5,087 nucleotides of DNA from Nitrospirota bacterium. Its GTDB lineage: Bacteria > Nitrospinota > Nitrospinia > Nitrospinales > Nitrospinaceae. Under the pieces are notes generated by a model that had not been told where the DNA came from, did no database searches, and was given only the letters and a program-made list of their open reading frames with translations. Positions within the stretch are counted from its first letter, which is position 1. Each line of letters begins with the position of its first letter. Where the stretch lies: contig QIDN01000374.1 of assembly GCA_003229345.1 (NCBI GenBank), positions 1-5,087 on the forward strand, in the 5' to 3' direction. This document shows positions 1-5,087 of the stretch, piece after piece. Made by a program: the position numbers and the translations under genes.

Positions 1-771
1 GGAAAAATCGCCCTGGTGGAAATCAGCGGGCAGATCTTTGACTCCAGGGATATCGTTCGCCAGCTTTCCAAATACCGTCGCGACGATGACATCAAGGCTA
101 TCCTTTTGAGGATTAATTCGCCCGGAGGCGCTGTCGCCCCCTCGCAGGAAATTTACGACGAGGTCCTCAGAGTCCGGGCGGATAACAAGAAAATCTACGC
201 GTCCATGGGCAGTCTCGCCGCTTCCGGCGGTTATTACATCGCCGTGGCGGCCGACCGGGTTTTTGCCAACCCTGGAACCCTGACCGGCAGTATCGGCGTG
301 ATTATGGCGTTCGGGAACGCCGAGAAATTAATGGAAAAAATCGGGTTGGAGCCGCAGGTAGTCAAAAGCGGGAAGTATAAGGATGTCGGCTCGCCCGCCC
401 GCAAAATGACCGCCGAGGAACGAGTCTACCTGCAACGCGTGGTGGACGATGTCCACCAGCAGTTCATTGATGCCGTCGCTCAGGGCCGCAATATGACCCC
501 CGAGGAAGCCCGGGAATTGGCCGATGGCCGAATATTCACCGGACGGCAAGCCCTCGAGTTGAAGATGGTCGATGAAATGGGTGGACTCGAAGACGTGATC
601 GTCAAGTTAGGAGAGGCCGCGGGTATCGAAGGCCGACCCAAGGTGGTATGGGAAGAGCCCCCTAAGGGATTCATAGAATGGCTAATGCAGGGCTCCCTGC
701 CCAAAGAGTTCAAGGCCAATTGGATGCCGTCGCAGTTTCCTTCCCTGCAATTTCTTTGGTTGCCAGGTTAG
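1..771 (+). CDS. sppA: Signal peptide peptidase SppA, short (36K-type) form, 5'-truncated by the window edge
   Basis: SppA is a membrane-anchored serine protease of the ClpP/crotonase fold (family S49) that degrades cleaved signal peptides and other membrane-released peptides on the outer face of the inner membrane. The frame is open from base 1, reading GKIALVEISGQI, the usual first beta strand. The GTG at 16 is therefore an internal valine codon and the true start lies upstream, probably 40-60 residues away with the membrane anchor (inferred from family architecture). The motif NSPGG lies at about bases 115-129. The nucleophile is Ser at codon 223-225 in SLAASGGYYIA, and the general-base Lys is at codon 373-375 in KSGKYKDVGSP, 50 residues later as expected for the Ser/Lys dyad. 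TGSIGVI between them is also typical. There is a single S49 domain, not the tandem 67-kDa E. coli form. The C-terminus is intact and ends at TAG. No convincing terminator follows. Function is very likely; only the N-terminus is unknown. Confidence 0.95.
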   Translation, partial: GKIALVEISGQIFDSRDIVRQLSKYRRDDDIKAILLRINSPGGAVAPSQEIYDEVLRVRADNKKIYASMGSLAASGGYYIAVAADRVFANPGTLTGSIGVIMAFGNAEKLMEKIGLEPQVVKSGKYKDVGSPARKMTAEERVYLQRVVDDVHQQFIDAVAQGRNMTPEEARELADGRIFTGRQALELKMVDEMGGLEDVIVKLGEAAGIEGRPKVVWEEPPKGFIEWLMQGSLPKEFKANWMPSQFPSLQFLWLPG

Positions 772-965
772 ACCGTTTTTTTAATAAAATCACCGTGCCG
801 ATAAGTTTTCAGCTGAATGAATGGGTTATGAATTCTCCCGTCAAATTGCTCAAAACTCCATAAACCTTAAAAATTCAAAAAACTATGGTGAATCGCCACC
901 GACCACTCCCCGGCTTCCCCCCTCCAGACAAGCCATAATTTCGTTCTCGCAAATCCTCAAAACGC

Positions 966-993
966 TTGACTTGCATAGAGTTAATGATATACT
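966..993 (+). promoter_or_regulatory. Sigma70-type promoter for the HU/IHF gene
   Basis: TTGACT (966-971, 5 of 6 bases match the -35 consensus) and TATACT (988-993, 5 of 6 match the -10 consensus) are separated by 16 bases. The start of transcription would fall near base 1000, giving a leader of about 29 bases that contains the GGGGGAG ribosome binding site at 1012-1018. It sits at the end of the 257-nt gap after sppA, so the DNA-bending protein is likely transcribed from here even if there is read-through from upstream. I see nothing else supportable in 772-965: no hairpin-type terminator, no coding sequence and no obvious operator. Confidence 0.65.
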
Positions 994-1028
994 CGCCCAA
1001 ACTTTTCTAACGGGGGAGACTCACTTAA

Positions 1029-1331
1029 ATGACCAAAGCGGAACTGGTGGAAAAGGTTGCGGCACAAATCAACCTGACCAAGAAGCAGACGGAGGTTGTG
1101 GTCAATACTGTCTTTCAAAGTATTACCGAGTCTCTGGCGCAAGGGAAAAAGGTCGAATTGAGGGGATTTGGCAGTTTTCGAGTCCGAAACAGAAACGCAC
1201 GCATTGGAAGGAATCCTAAATCGGGTGATCGGGTAGATGTCCCCGCCAAAAGGGTGCCCTTTTTCAAAGCGGGCAAGGAACTGCGGGAATTGGTGGACGG
1301 GGAACTGGACATCACCGCCGATACCGAGTAA
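1029..1331 (+). CDS. HU/IHF family DNA-bending protein (IHF beta-like)
   Basis: This is a small nucleoid-associated protein that binds the DNA minor groove as a dimer and bends it, acting in nucleoid compaction, replication, recombination and transcription architecture. The whole 100-aa protein fits the family: the N-terminal helical dimer region MTKAELVEKVAAQ (1-13) and following helix, the core RGFGSF (45-50), then the DNA-binding beta arm with GRNPKSGD (60-67), where Pro63 is the residue that intercalates between base pairs. The family signature is present except that Ser replaces Thr at its last position. FFKAGKELRELV (78-89) closes the fold. An acidic tail of about ten residues (from DGELD to TADTE) extends beyond the usual 90-95 aa. 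The ATG at 1029 is supported by GGGGGAG at 1012-1018. Position downstream of sppA and the start MTKAEL suggest an IHF beta (ihfB/himD) assignment, but sequence alone cannot separate HU from IHF beta, so no symbol is given. It has its own promoter and terminator, so it is probably monocistronic. Confidence 0.93.
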   Translation: MTKAELVEKVAAQINLTKKQTEVVVNTVFQSITESLAQGKKVELRGFGSFRVRNRNARIGRNPKSGDRVDVPAKRVPFFKAGKELRELVDGELDITADTE

Positions 1332-1388
1332 AACTCTTTTTAAATAAAGGTTTTTCTCGGATTTCCAGGTAGTTTTGGAATGCCAAAC

Positions 1389-1413
1389 AAGCAGGGTTTC
1401 CCCTGCTTTTTTT
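1389..1413 (+). terminator. Intrinsic terminator of the HU/IHF gene
   Basis: A perfect 8-bp stem, AAGCAGGG (1389-1396) with CCCTGCTT (1401-1408), closes a TTTC loop and is followed immediately by a T tract running to 1413 (seven T in total, the first two also in the stem). It lies 57 bases after the stop codon and is a textbook rho-independent terminator on the plus strand. It separates the DNA-bending protein from aroC. Confidence 0.88.
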
Positions 1414-1461
1414 ATTTCCCGCCCCCTTCAAAGCCGGTAGTTTTTTTATTTCCTTCCCGCC
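1407..1461 (+). repeat. Imperfect short direct repeat including the terminator T tract
   Basis: TTTTTTTATTTCC occurs at 1407-1419 and again at 1441-1453. Both copies lead into CCCGCC (1418-1423 and 1456-1461), so the unit is 17 bases in the first copy and 21 in the second, which carries four extra bases. The second T tract has no convincing GC-rich stem in front of it, so it is not called as a terminator. It may be a local duplication or coincidence of low-complexity sequence between two genes. Confidence 0.4.
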
Positions 1462-1506
1462 GGTTGATAGACGCCTGCGGATACATTCCTTAATTGAAAT
1501 ATCGTC

Positions 1507-2574
1507 ATGCCCGGCAACTCATTTGGACAATTATTCAGAATAACCACTTGGGGCGAATCGCATGGCCCCGGCATCGGTGTCGTGGTAGACGGCTGTCCTG
1601 CCGGCCTGCCTCTTTCCGAAAAAGATATTCAAGTCGAACTCGACCGCCGTCGCACCGGGCAAAGCAAAGTCACCACCACCCGCAAAGAACCGGATCAAAT
1701 TCGATTCCTGTCTGGAATCTTCAACGGCAAAACCACGGGTACTCCCCTGGCCATGATGGTGGAAAACAGTGACGCCGATTCCTCCAAATACGAATTGATC
1801 AAAAACCTGTACCGGCCCGGTCACGCCGATTTCACCTATGACCAGAAATATGGCTTCCGCGACTATCGAGGGGGCGGGCGCTCCAGTGCGCGCGAAACGG
1901 TAGGCCGTGTCGCCGCCGGGGCCGTTGCCAAAAAACTTCTGGCCCGGCACAAAATTAAGATCTTCGGCTTTACCCGGCAGATCGGAGAACACATCGCGCA
2001 AAATTTCAGCCAGAAAGAAATTGAAAAAAATATCGTCCGGTGCCCGGATAAAAAAGTAGCGGAGCAAATGATAGATGCCATCATGCAGGCTCGCAAGGAA
2101 GGCGATTCGCTGGGCGGAGTGATCGAAGTGATCGCACAGGGCGTACCGCCCGGACTCGGCGAGCCGGTGTTCGACCGGCTGGACGCCGACCTTGCCAAGG
2201 CCCTGATGTGCCTGCCAGCGGTCAAGGGCGTGGAAGTCGGTATCGGATTCGAAGCCGCGCGGCTTAAAGGATCAGAGTGCAACGATGTCTTCATTACTAA
2301 AAACAAAAAAATCACGACGGAAACCAACAATGCCGGCGGCATCCTCGGCGGCATTTCGAACGGTAACGATATCGTGGTGCGCATGGTGGTGAAACCCACA
2401 TCCTCCATCAACCGCGAGCAGGACACCGTCACCCAGAAAGGCAAAAAAGCCAAAATCCGGGTCGAAGGGCGACACGATCCCTGCGTCGCTCCCCGCGCTG
2501 TGCCCATGGCCGAAGCTATGGTGGCGCTGGTTTTAATCGACCATCTCCTCCGCAACCAGACCTCCCAACTCTGA
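1507..2574 (+). CDS. aroC: Chorismate synthase
   Basis: AroC carries out the last step of the shikimate pathway in the cytoplasm: anti-elimination of phosphate from 5-enolpyruvylshikimate-3-phosphate to give chorismate. It needs reduced FMN although there is no net redox change. The 355-aa length matches the shorter, E. coli-like class. Diagnostic motifs are all present: FGQLFRITTWGESHG at 6-20, RPGHADFTY at 103-111, RGGGRSSARETVGR at 121-134, and GRHDPCVAPRAVP at 321-333. His19 and His106 correspond to the two conserved active-site histidines of the family. The ATG at 1507 is chosen because the family begins almost exactly here (M-x-G-N-x-x-G-Q-L-F). No good Shine-Dalgarno sequence precedes it; the leader is A/T-rich (TTAATTGAAAT). 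The gene is flanked upstream by the terminator at 1389-1413 and downstream by the next gene 139 bases away, so it looks like a stand-alone unit and not part of an aro operon within this window. No sign of damage is seen. Confidence 0.97.
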   Translation: MPGNSFGQLFRITTWGESHGPGIGVVVDGCPAGLPLSEKDIQVELDRRRTGQSKVTTTRKEPDQIRFLSGIFNGKTTGTPLAMMVENSDADSSKYELIKNLYRPGHADFTYDQKYGFRDYRGGGRSSARETVGRVAAGAVAKKLLARHKIKIFGFTRQIGEHIAQNFSQKEIEKNIVRCPDKKVAEQMIDAIMQARKEGDSLGGVIEVIAQGVPPGLGEPVFDRLDADLAKALMCLPAVKGVEVGIGFEAARLKGSECNDVFITKNKKITTETNNAGGILGGISNGNDIVVRMVVKPTSSINREQDTVTQKGKKAKIRVEGRHDPCVAPRAVPMAEAMVALVLIDHLLRNQTSQL

Positions 2575-2607
2575 GCGAGAACTCGCCACAGACCGGGCAA
2601 GGCCCGG
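2575..2607 (+). other. Two small hairpins directly after the aroC stop codon
   Basis: GCGAG (2575-2579) pairs with CTCGC (2582-2586) immediately after TGA, and CCGGGC (2593-2598) pairs with GCCCGG (2602-2607) around an AAG loop. Neither is followed by a T run (the next bases are AGCAAATTTAAAA), so this is not a canonical intrinsic terminator. It may stabilise the aroC mRNA end or act with Rho. The functional reading is inference. Confidence 0.35.
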
Positions 2608-2699
2608 AGCAAATTTAAAACTTTGGTATGCGAAGATAACGTTTCAATCGTGGGAATCAGCCTTGGCCAAATTGCCTCCAAGCGCCTGCTTGACCCGGG

Positions 2700-2708
2700 T
2701 GGTACAAT
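2700..2708 (+). promoter_or_regulatory. Extended -10 promoter for the C-N hydrolase gene, possibly giving a leaderless mRNA
   Basis: TGGTACAAT has the TG-N extended -10 element joined to TACAAT (5 of 6 bases match TATAAT). No -35 sequence stands at the normal distance, which extended -10 promoters can tolerate. The -10 hexamer ends only five bases before the ATG at 2714, so transcription would start at or next to the start codon. A transcript from here would have no leader and no ribosome binding site. An alternative is that the gene is read from further upstream, with weak GGTGG (2698-2702) as ribosome binding site. Confidence 0.4.
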
Positions 2709-2713
2709 AAGCC

Positions 2714-3529
2714 ATGTCATCCAATATCAAAGTAGGGTTCCTCCAGACCCAGCCCGAATTCGGGGCCGTGGAGGAAAACCTCAGCCAGGCTAAAAAACTT
2801 TGGGGAGAGCGAAAGTCCGACCTACTGGTCCTCCCTGAATTGTTTAATACCGGTTACCAATTCCAGTCCCTGGCCGAAGCGCGGAATCTTTCCGAACCCA
2901 TCCCCGATGGACCCACCACCCGGTTTCTGATGGACTGGGCCCGTGACGCAGGGATGGCGATTGTCGCCGGACTCGCAGAGCGGGATGGCAAAACACTCTA
3001 TAACTCAGCAGTGATCGTGGGTCCAAAAGGTTTCATCGGAAAGTTCCGAAAAGCGCACATTTTCGATTCCGAAAACAATTTTTTTCAACCAGGTGATCTG
3101 CCGTTTACAGTGTTCGATGCCGGGTTCGCGAAAATTGGGATCATGATCTGCTTCGACTGGCGGTTCCCGGAAACGGCCCGCACGCTGGCTCTCCAAGGGG
3201 CGGACATCATTGCCCACCCATCCAACCTGGTGCTGCCCGATTGCCCGCAAGCCATGATCACCCGGTGTCTGGAAAATCGGGTATACGCCGTGACCTCCGA
3301 CCGTGTGGGGACTGAAAAACGTGCTCCTGGAGAAGCTCTGAAATTTATAGGCCAAAGCCAGGTGGTCGACCCGGACGGCACCGTCCTGATCCGTGCCTCC
3401 GAGGACCGGGAGGAAGCACACGTGGTGGAGATTGACCTCGCAAAGGCACGCAACAAGCGGATCAACAGTCGCAATGACCTGTTCGCCGACCGGCGGGAAG
3501 ATCTTTACAGGATAGACGGGAAAGGTTAA
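2714..3529 (+). CDS. Nitrilase-superfamily carbon-nitrogen hydrolase, Pyrococcus nitrilase-like
   Basis: This is a cytoplasmic enzyme of the nitrilase superfamily, which cleaves C-N bonds of nitriles, amides or N-carbamoyl amines through a Glu-Lys-Cys triad. The triad is visible: Glu42 in VLPELFNTGY, Lys113 in KFRKAHIF, and Cys146 in GIMICFDWRFPE. Glu120, which precedes the FFQPGD motif, matches the fourth conserved acidic residue. From memory, these positions and flanking motifs (NSAVIVGP, CFDW-x-FPE-x-ARTLAL, IIAHPSNLV, LENRVY, RKD-like end NDLFADRREDLYR) closely follow the Pyrococcus nitrilase PH0642/PaNit, including Glu42, Lys113 and Cys146. The main visible difference is a few extra residues at about 201-207 (EKRAPGE). 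The length of 271 aa is normal, with no signal peptide. The ATG at 2714 suits the family start (M-x-x-x-KVGFLQ). Substrate is not predictable: aliphatic nitrile, omega-amide or carbamoyl compound are all possible, so no symbol is given. The gene ends at TAA before a terminator; neighbours give no pathway clue. Confidence 0.9.
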   Translation: MSSNIKVGFLQTQPEFGAVEENLSQAKKLWGERKSDLLVLPELFNTGYQFQSLAEARNLSEPIPDGPTTRFLMDWARDAGMAIVAGLAERDGKTLYNSAVIVGPKGFIGKFRKAHIFDSENNFFQPGDLPFTVFDAGFAKIGIMICFDWRFPETARTLALQGADIIAHPSNLVLPDCPQAMITRCLENRVYAVTSDRVGTEKRAPGEALKFIGQSQVVDPDGTVLIRASEDREEAHVVEIDLAKARNKRINSRNDLFADRREDLYRIDGKG

Positions 3530-3561
3530 TATAGCCCTCCATAACCCTTTTAAAAATATCC

Positions 3562-3591
3562 GTCCGGCGGTGTCTGCAAGCCGGGCTTTTT
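3562..3591 (+). terminator. Intrinsic terminator of the C-N hydrolase gene
   Basis: GTCCGGC (3562-3568) pairs with GCCGGGC (3580-3586), seven pairs including one G-T, around an 11-base loop, followed by TTTTT at 3587-3591 and further A/T-rich sequence. It lies 32 bases after the stop codon. A weaker A/T-rich inverted repeat, AAAGGTTA (3521-3528) with TAACCCTTT (3542-3550, one bulged C), overlaps the stop codon just upstream and may add to it. This makes read-through into the DUF1566 gene unlikely. Confidence 0.75.
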
Positions 3592-3612
3592 ATTATTATA
3601 AGTGAGACCCTC

Positions 3613-4038
3613 ATGGAAAAACCCAAATCACGTTTTATCAAAACCGACGACAGTACTATATACGATTCCCTCACCAGCCTCATGTGGATGGCTAACGATT
3701 CGCGCCTGGACAAGGATAAAGAGCTGTCCTGGGACGAAGCCCACGACTACGCCAGGGAAATGAACGAGCAAAAATTCGGCGGGCATTCTGACTGGCGCCT
3801 GCCGACCATTCACGAAGCTTCATCCCTGTACGATGAAGAAAAACTGAACAAGGATTTCAAAGGAGGAGATATCAAGATCGATTCGGTGTTTCCGCCGGGA
3901 GCGGGCAACTGTACCTGGACCAGCGACGAACGCGGCGATGAGGCGCAGATCGTTTTCTATCTCAACGGGTGTCCCTACTGGTACGCCAAAAATGATAAAA
4001 CGATTTCCCACGCCGTCCGCCTCGTCCGACGAGGATAA
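3613..4038 (+). CDS. Stand-alone DUF1566 (Lcl_C-like) domain protein of unknown function
   Basis: The 141-aa protein is essentially one DUF1566 domain. Visible landmarks in order are IYDSLTSLMWM (16-26; the family's D-x-x-T-x-L-x-W pattern), SWDEAHDYAREMN (39-51), FGGHSDWRLPT (55-65), an acidic and lysine-rich middle, CTWTSDE (100-106) and the closing HAVRLVR (133-139). The domain is known from the C-terminus of surface or secreted proteins such as the Legionella collagen-like Lcl, and from many lipoproteins, but its biochemical role is not settled. This copy has no signal peptide, lipobox or membrane segment, so it is probably cytoplasmic, which is less usual. Two cysteines (100, 120) are present. 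The ATG at 3613 is preceded by AAGTGAG (3600-3606), a weak ribosome binding site at suitable spacing. It follows a terminator, so it needs its own promoter; the TATTATTATA at 3591-3600 could contain a -10, but no matching -35 is seen. It ends 19 bases from the convergent antiporter gene. Coding is well supported; function is unknown. Confidence 0.87.
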   Translation: MEKPKSRFIKTDDSTIYDSLTSLMWMANDSRLDKDKELSWDEAHDYAREMNEQKFGGHSDWRLPTIHEASSLYDEEKLNKDFKGGDIKIDSVFPPGAGNCTWTSDERGDEAQIVFYLNGCPYWYAKNDKTISHAVRLVRRG

Positions 4039-4057
4039 TAGTCGTACCGGGGCACCA

Positions 4058-5087
4058 TCAATTTTTCAGTCCCCGCTGGACCAGCTTGCCGATGGTCAAT
4101 CCCTGCACGAGGATGGAAAACACGACCACCACATAGGTCATCATCAGAATCAGTTCGCGTTCGGGAGATGCGGGCAGAGACAACGCCAACGCCACGGAAA
4201 TGCCGCCCCTCAACCCGCCCCACGTCAATATCTTGATGGCGTTCGGGCTGAACTCGCGCTTGAATTTCCTGAGCCAGATGGGCAGACTCACGCCGATAAA
4301 TCGGGCCAGCAGGACTACGGGTATCGCTATCATACCAGCCTTAAAACTGGACAGGTCGAACGTCAATATCAATAGTTCGAATCCCAACAGGACAAACAAT
4401 ATCCCATTCAAAATTTCATCCACCAGCTCCCAGAACATGTCGACATGTTCGATGGTTTTTTCCGACATGGCCAAGGTCCGGCCGTGGTTGCCGATCAGCA
4501 GTCCTGCCGCCACCGCCGCGATGGGCGCGGAGATGTGCATCGCCTCCGCCGCGGCATAGCCGGCAAACACCAGCGCCAGTGTGATCAATACTTCGACCTG
4601 ATAATTGTCCACCGTACGCAACAGGCGATAGGCTCCGTACCCCGCCGCCAGACCGAACAACGCACCGCCCACCACCTCTTTGAAAAACAACAGCGTGATA
4701 GAAAGGGCCGACGGCTCGTGGTGACTGGTAGCAATATCCAAAATCACGATGAAGATCACCACCGCCACGCCATCGTTGAACAGAGATTCTCCGGCGATTT
4801 TCGTTTCCAACGCCTTGGGCGCACCGACGGTTTTTAAAATGGCCATCACCGCGATGGGATCGGTTGGCGAAATCAGCGCGCCAAACACCAAACAATAGAT
4901 AAAGGGAATGCTGATGTCCAACCCCCCCAACACAAAGTACATCAACCCGGCGACAATGGACGTCGACAATACGACCCCGACGGAGGCCAGGAGGGCGATA
5001 ATCCATTTCTGCTTCGCCAAGTCTTCCAGGTTGATGTGCAGGGCCCCGGCAAACAGGAGTGCGCCCAGCATCCCGTGCAGAACCAGT
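4058..5087 (-). CDS. CPA1-family (NhaP-type) Na+/H+ antiporter, 5'-truncated by the window edge
   Basis: This is an inner-membrane cation:proton antiporter that exchanges protons for Na+ (some relatives K+) in pH and salt homeostasis. Numbering from the Met at 5071: GALISPTDPIAVM (64-76) and AGESLFNDGVAVV (93-105) contain the CPA1 ion-binding region with the Asn99-Asp100 pair, and WGGLRGGISVALALSLP (284-300) carries the conserved Arg288 of the GGLRGG motif. About ten hydrophobic segments are visible. The frame stays open from 5071 to the right edge (reading LVLHG before MLGALLFAGALH), so the Met at 5071 is internal and the first one or two membrane segments lie outside the window. The protein ends soon after its last membrane segment (LVQRGLKN) with no long cytoplasmic or TrkA-type regulatory tail. 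It converges with the DUF1566 gene; no clear terminator lies in the gap. The CPA1 family call is firm; the transported cation is not determined. Confidence 0.93.
   Translation of the reverse strand, partial: LVLHGMLGALLFAGALHINLEDLAKQKWIIALLASVGVVLSTSIVAGLMYFVLGGLDISIPFIYCLVFGALISPTDPIAVMAILKTVGAPKALETKIAGESLFNDGVAVVIFIVILDIATSHHEPSALSITLLFFKEVVGGALFGLAAGYGAYRLLRTVDNYQVEVLITLALVFAGYAAAEAMHISAPIAAVAAGLLIGNHGRTLAMSEKTIEHVDMFWELVDEILNGILFVLLGFELLILTFDLSSFKAGMIAIPVVLLARFIGVSLPIWLRKFKREFSPNAIKILTWGGLRGGISVALALSLPASPERELILMMTYVVVVFSILVQGLTIGKLVQRGLKN

Noticed and set aside
757..782. T tract (776-782) after the sppA stop as an intrinsic terminator
   Set aside because: The only stem I can form before it is about three base pairs (GGT with ACC), too weak to support a terminator.
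821..1219. Open frame of 132 codons on the plus strand spanning the gap before the HU/IHF gene
   Set aside because: It runs through the promoter and ribosome binding site of the HU/IHF gene and overlaps that gene in another frame, and its product resembles no family. Not a gene.
1464..1494. Possible aroC promoter with TTGATA (1464-1469)
   Set aside because: The -35 match is good, but the only -10-like hexamers (TACATT at 12 bases, CTTAAT at 19 bases) match poorly or have bad spacing. aroC needs a promoter here, but I cannot place it with confidence.
2690..2708. TTGACC (2690-2695) as a -35 partner for TACAAT (2703-2708)
   Set aside because: Only seven bases separate them, far too short for a sigma70 promoter. 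The extended -10 explanation is preferred.
1863..2720. Long open frame (285 codons) on the minus strand opposite aroC
   Set aside because: The translation has no recognisable family features, is low-complexity in Arg, Ser, Pro and Ala, and lies entirely over the strongly conserved aroC coding strand. It is a codon-bias shadow.
3587..3602. TATTATTATAAG as a -10 element for the DUF1566 gene
   Set aside because: A/T-rich sequence here is explained by the terminator's T tract, and no -35 hexamer lies at a suitable distance upstream.
3938..4375. Open frame of 145 codons on the plus strand across the convergent gene ends
   Set aside because: Overlaps the end of the DUF1566 gene in another frame and the antisense of the antiporter; Gln, His and Arg-rich product with no recognisable domain.
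4416..5006. Open frame of 196 codons on the minus strand in another frame of the antiporter gene
   Set aside because: Rich in Arg and Gly with no membrane segments or motifs, while the overlapping frame is a clear CPA1 antiporter. Shadow.
1..5087. Mobile elements, CRISPR arrays, tRNA or rRNA genes, riboswitches
   Set aside because: No transposase or integrase sequence, no regularly spaced repeats, no cloverleaf-like segment and no conserved riboswitch core were recognised; the leaders are too short for most riboswitches.

Overview
The window looks like ordinary chromosomal housekeeping DNA from a Gram-negative bacterium of moderate to slightly high GC. The HU/IHF-type protein downstream of a short-form SppA resembles an arrangement I recall from deltaproteobacterial-type genomes (rpsA, sppA, ihfB). 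This suggests Desulfobacterota, Nitrospinota or a related lineage. That placement is an inference from gene content and recalled synteny; no taxonomic marker is present.

Layout: (1) The window opens inside sppA, a membrane-anchored signal peptide peptidase that lacks only its N-terminal anchor here (1-771, +). (2) A 257-nt gap carries a near-consensus sigma70-type promoter that drives a 100-aa HU/IHF DNA-bending protein (1029-1331, +), closed by a clear intrinsic terminator (1389-1413). (3) A complete aroC, chorismate synthase, follows (1507-2574, +). (4) After two small hairpins and an extended -10 promoter almost touching the start codon, a complete 271-aa nitrilase-superfamily carbon-nitrogen hydrolase follows (2714-3529, +). 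It resembles the Pyrococcus nitrilase type and ends at a second intrinsic terminator (3562-3591). (5) A small stand-alone DUF1566 (Lcl_C-like) protein follows (3613-4038, +). (6) A CPA1/NhaP-type Na+/H+ antiporter on the opposite strand (4058-5087, -) runs off the right edge and converges on the DUF1566 gene with a 19-nt gap.

The genes do not form one pathway. Terminators and candidate promoters divide the plus strand into several short units: envelope protein quality control, nucleoid architecture, aromatic amino acid biosynthesis, small-molecule nitrile or amide hydrolysis, and an unknown. The antiporter contributes ion and pH homeostasis. No tRNA, rRNA, CRISPR array, insertion sequence or attachment site was seen. 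I found no convincing new system. The points most worth a second look are the possible leaderless start of the hydrolase gene, the archaeal-looking active-site layout of that hydrolase, and the solitary DUF1566 protein.
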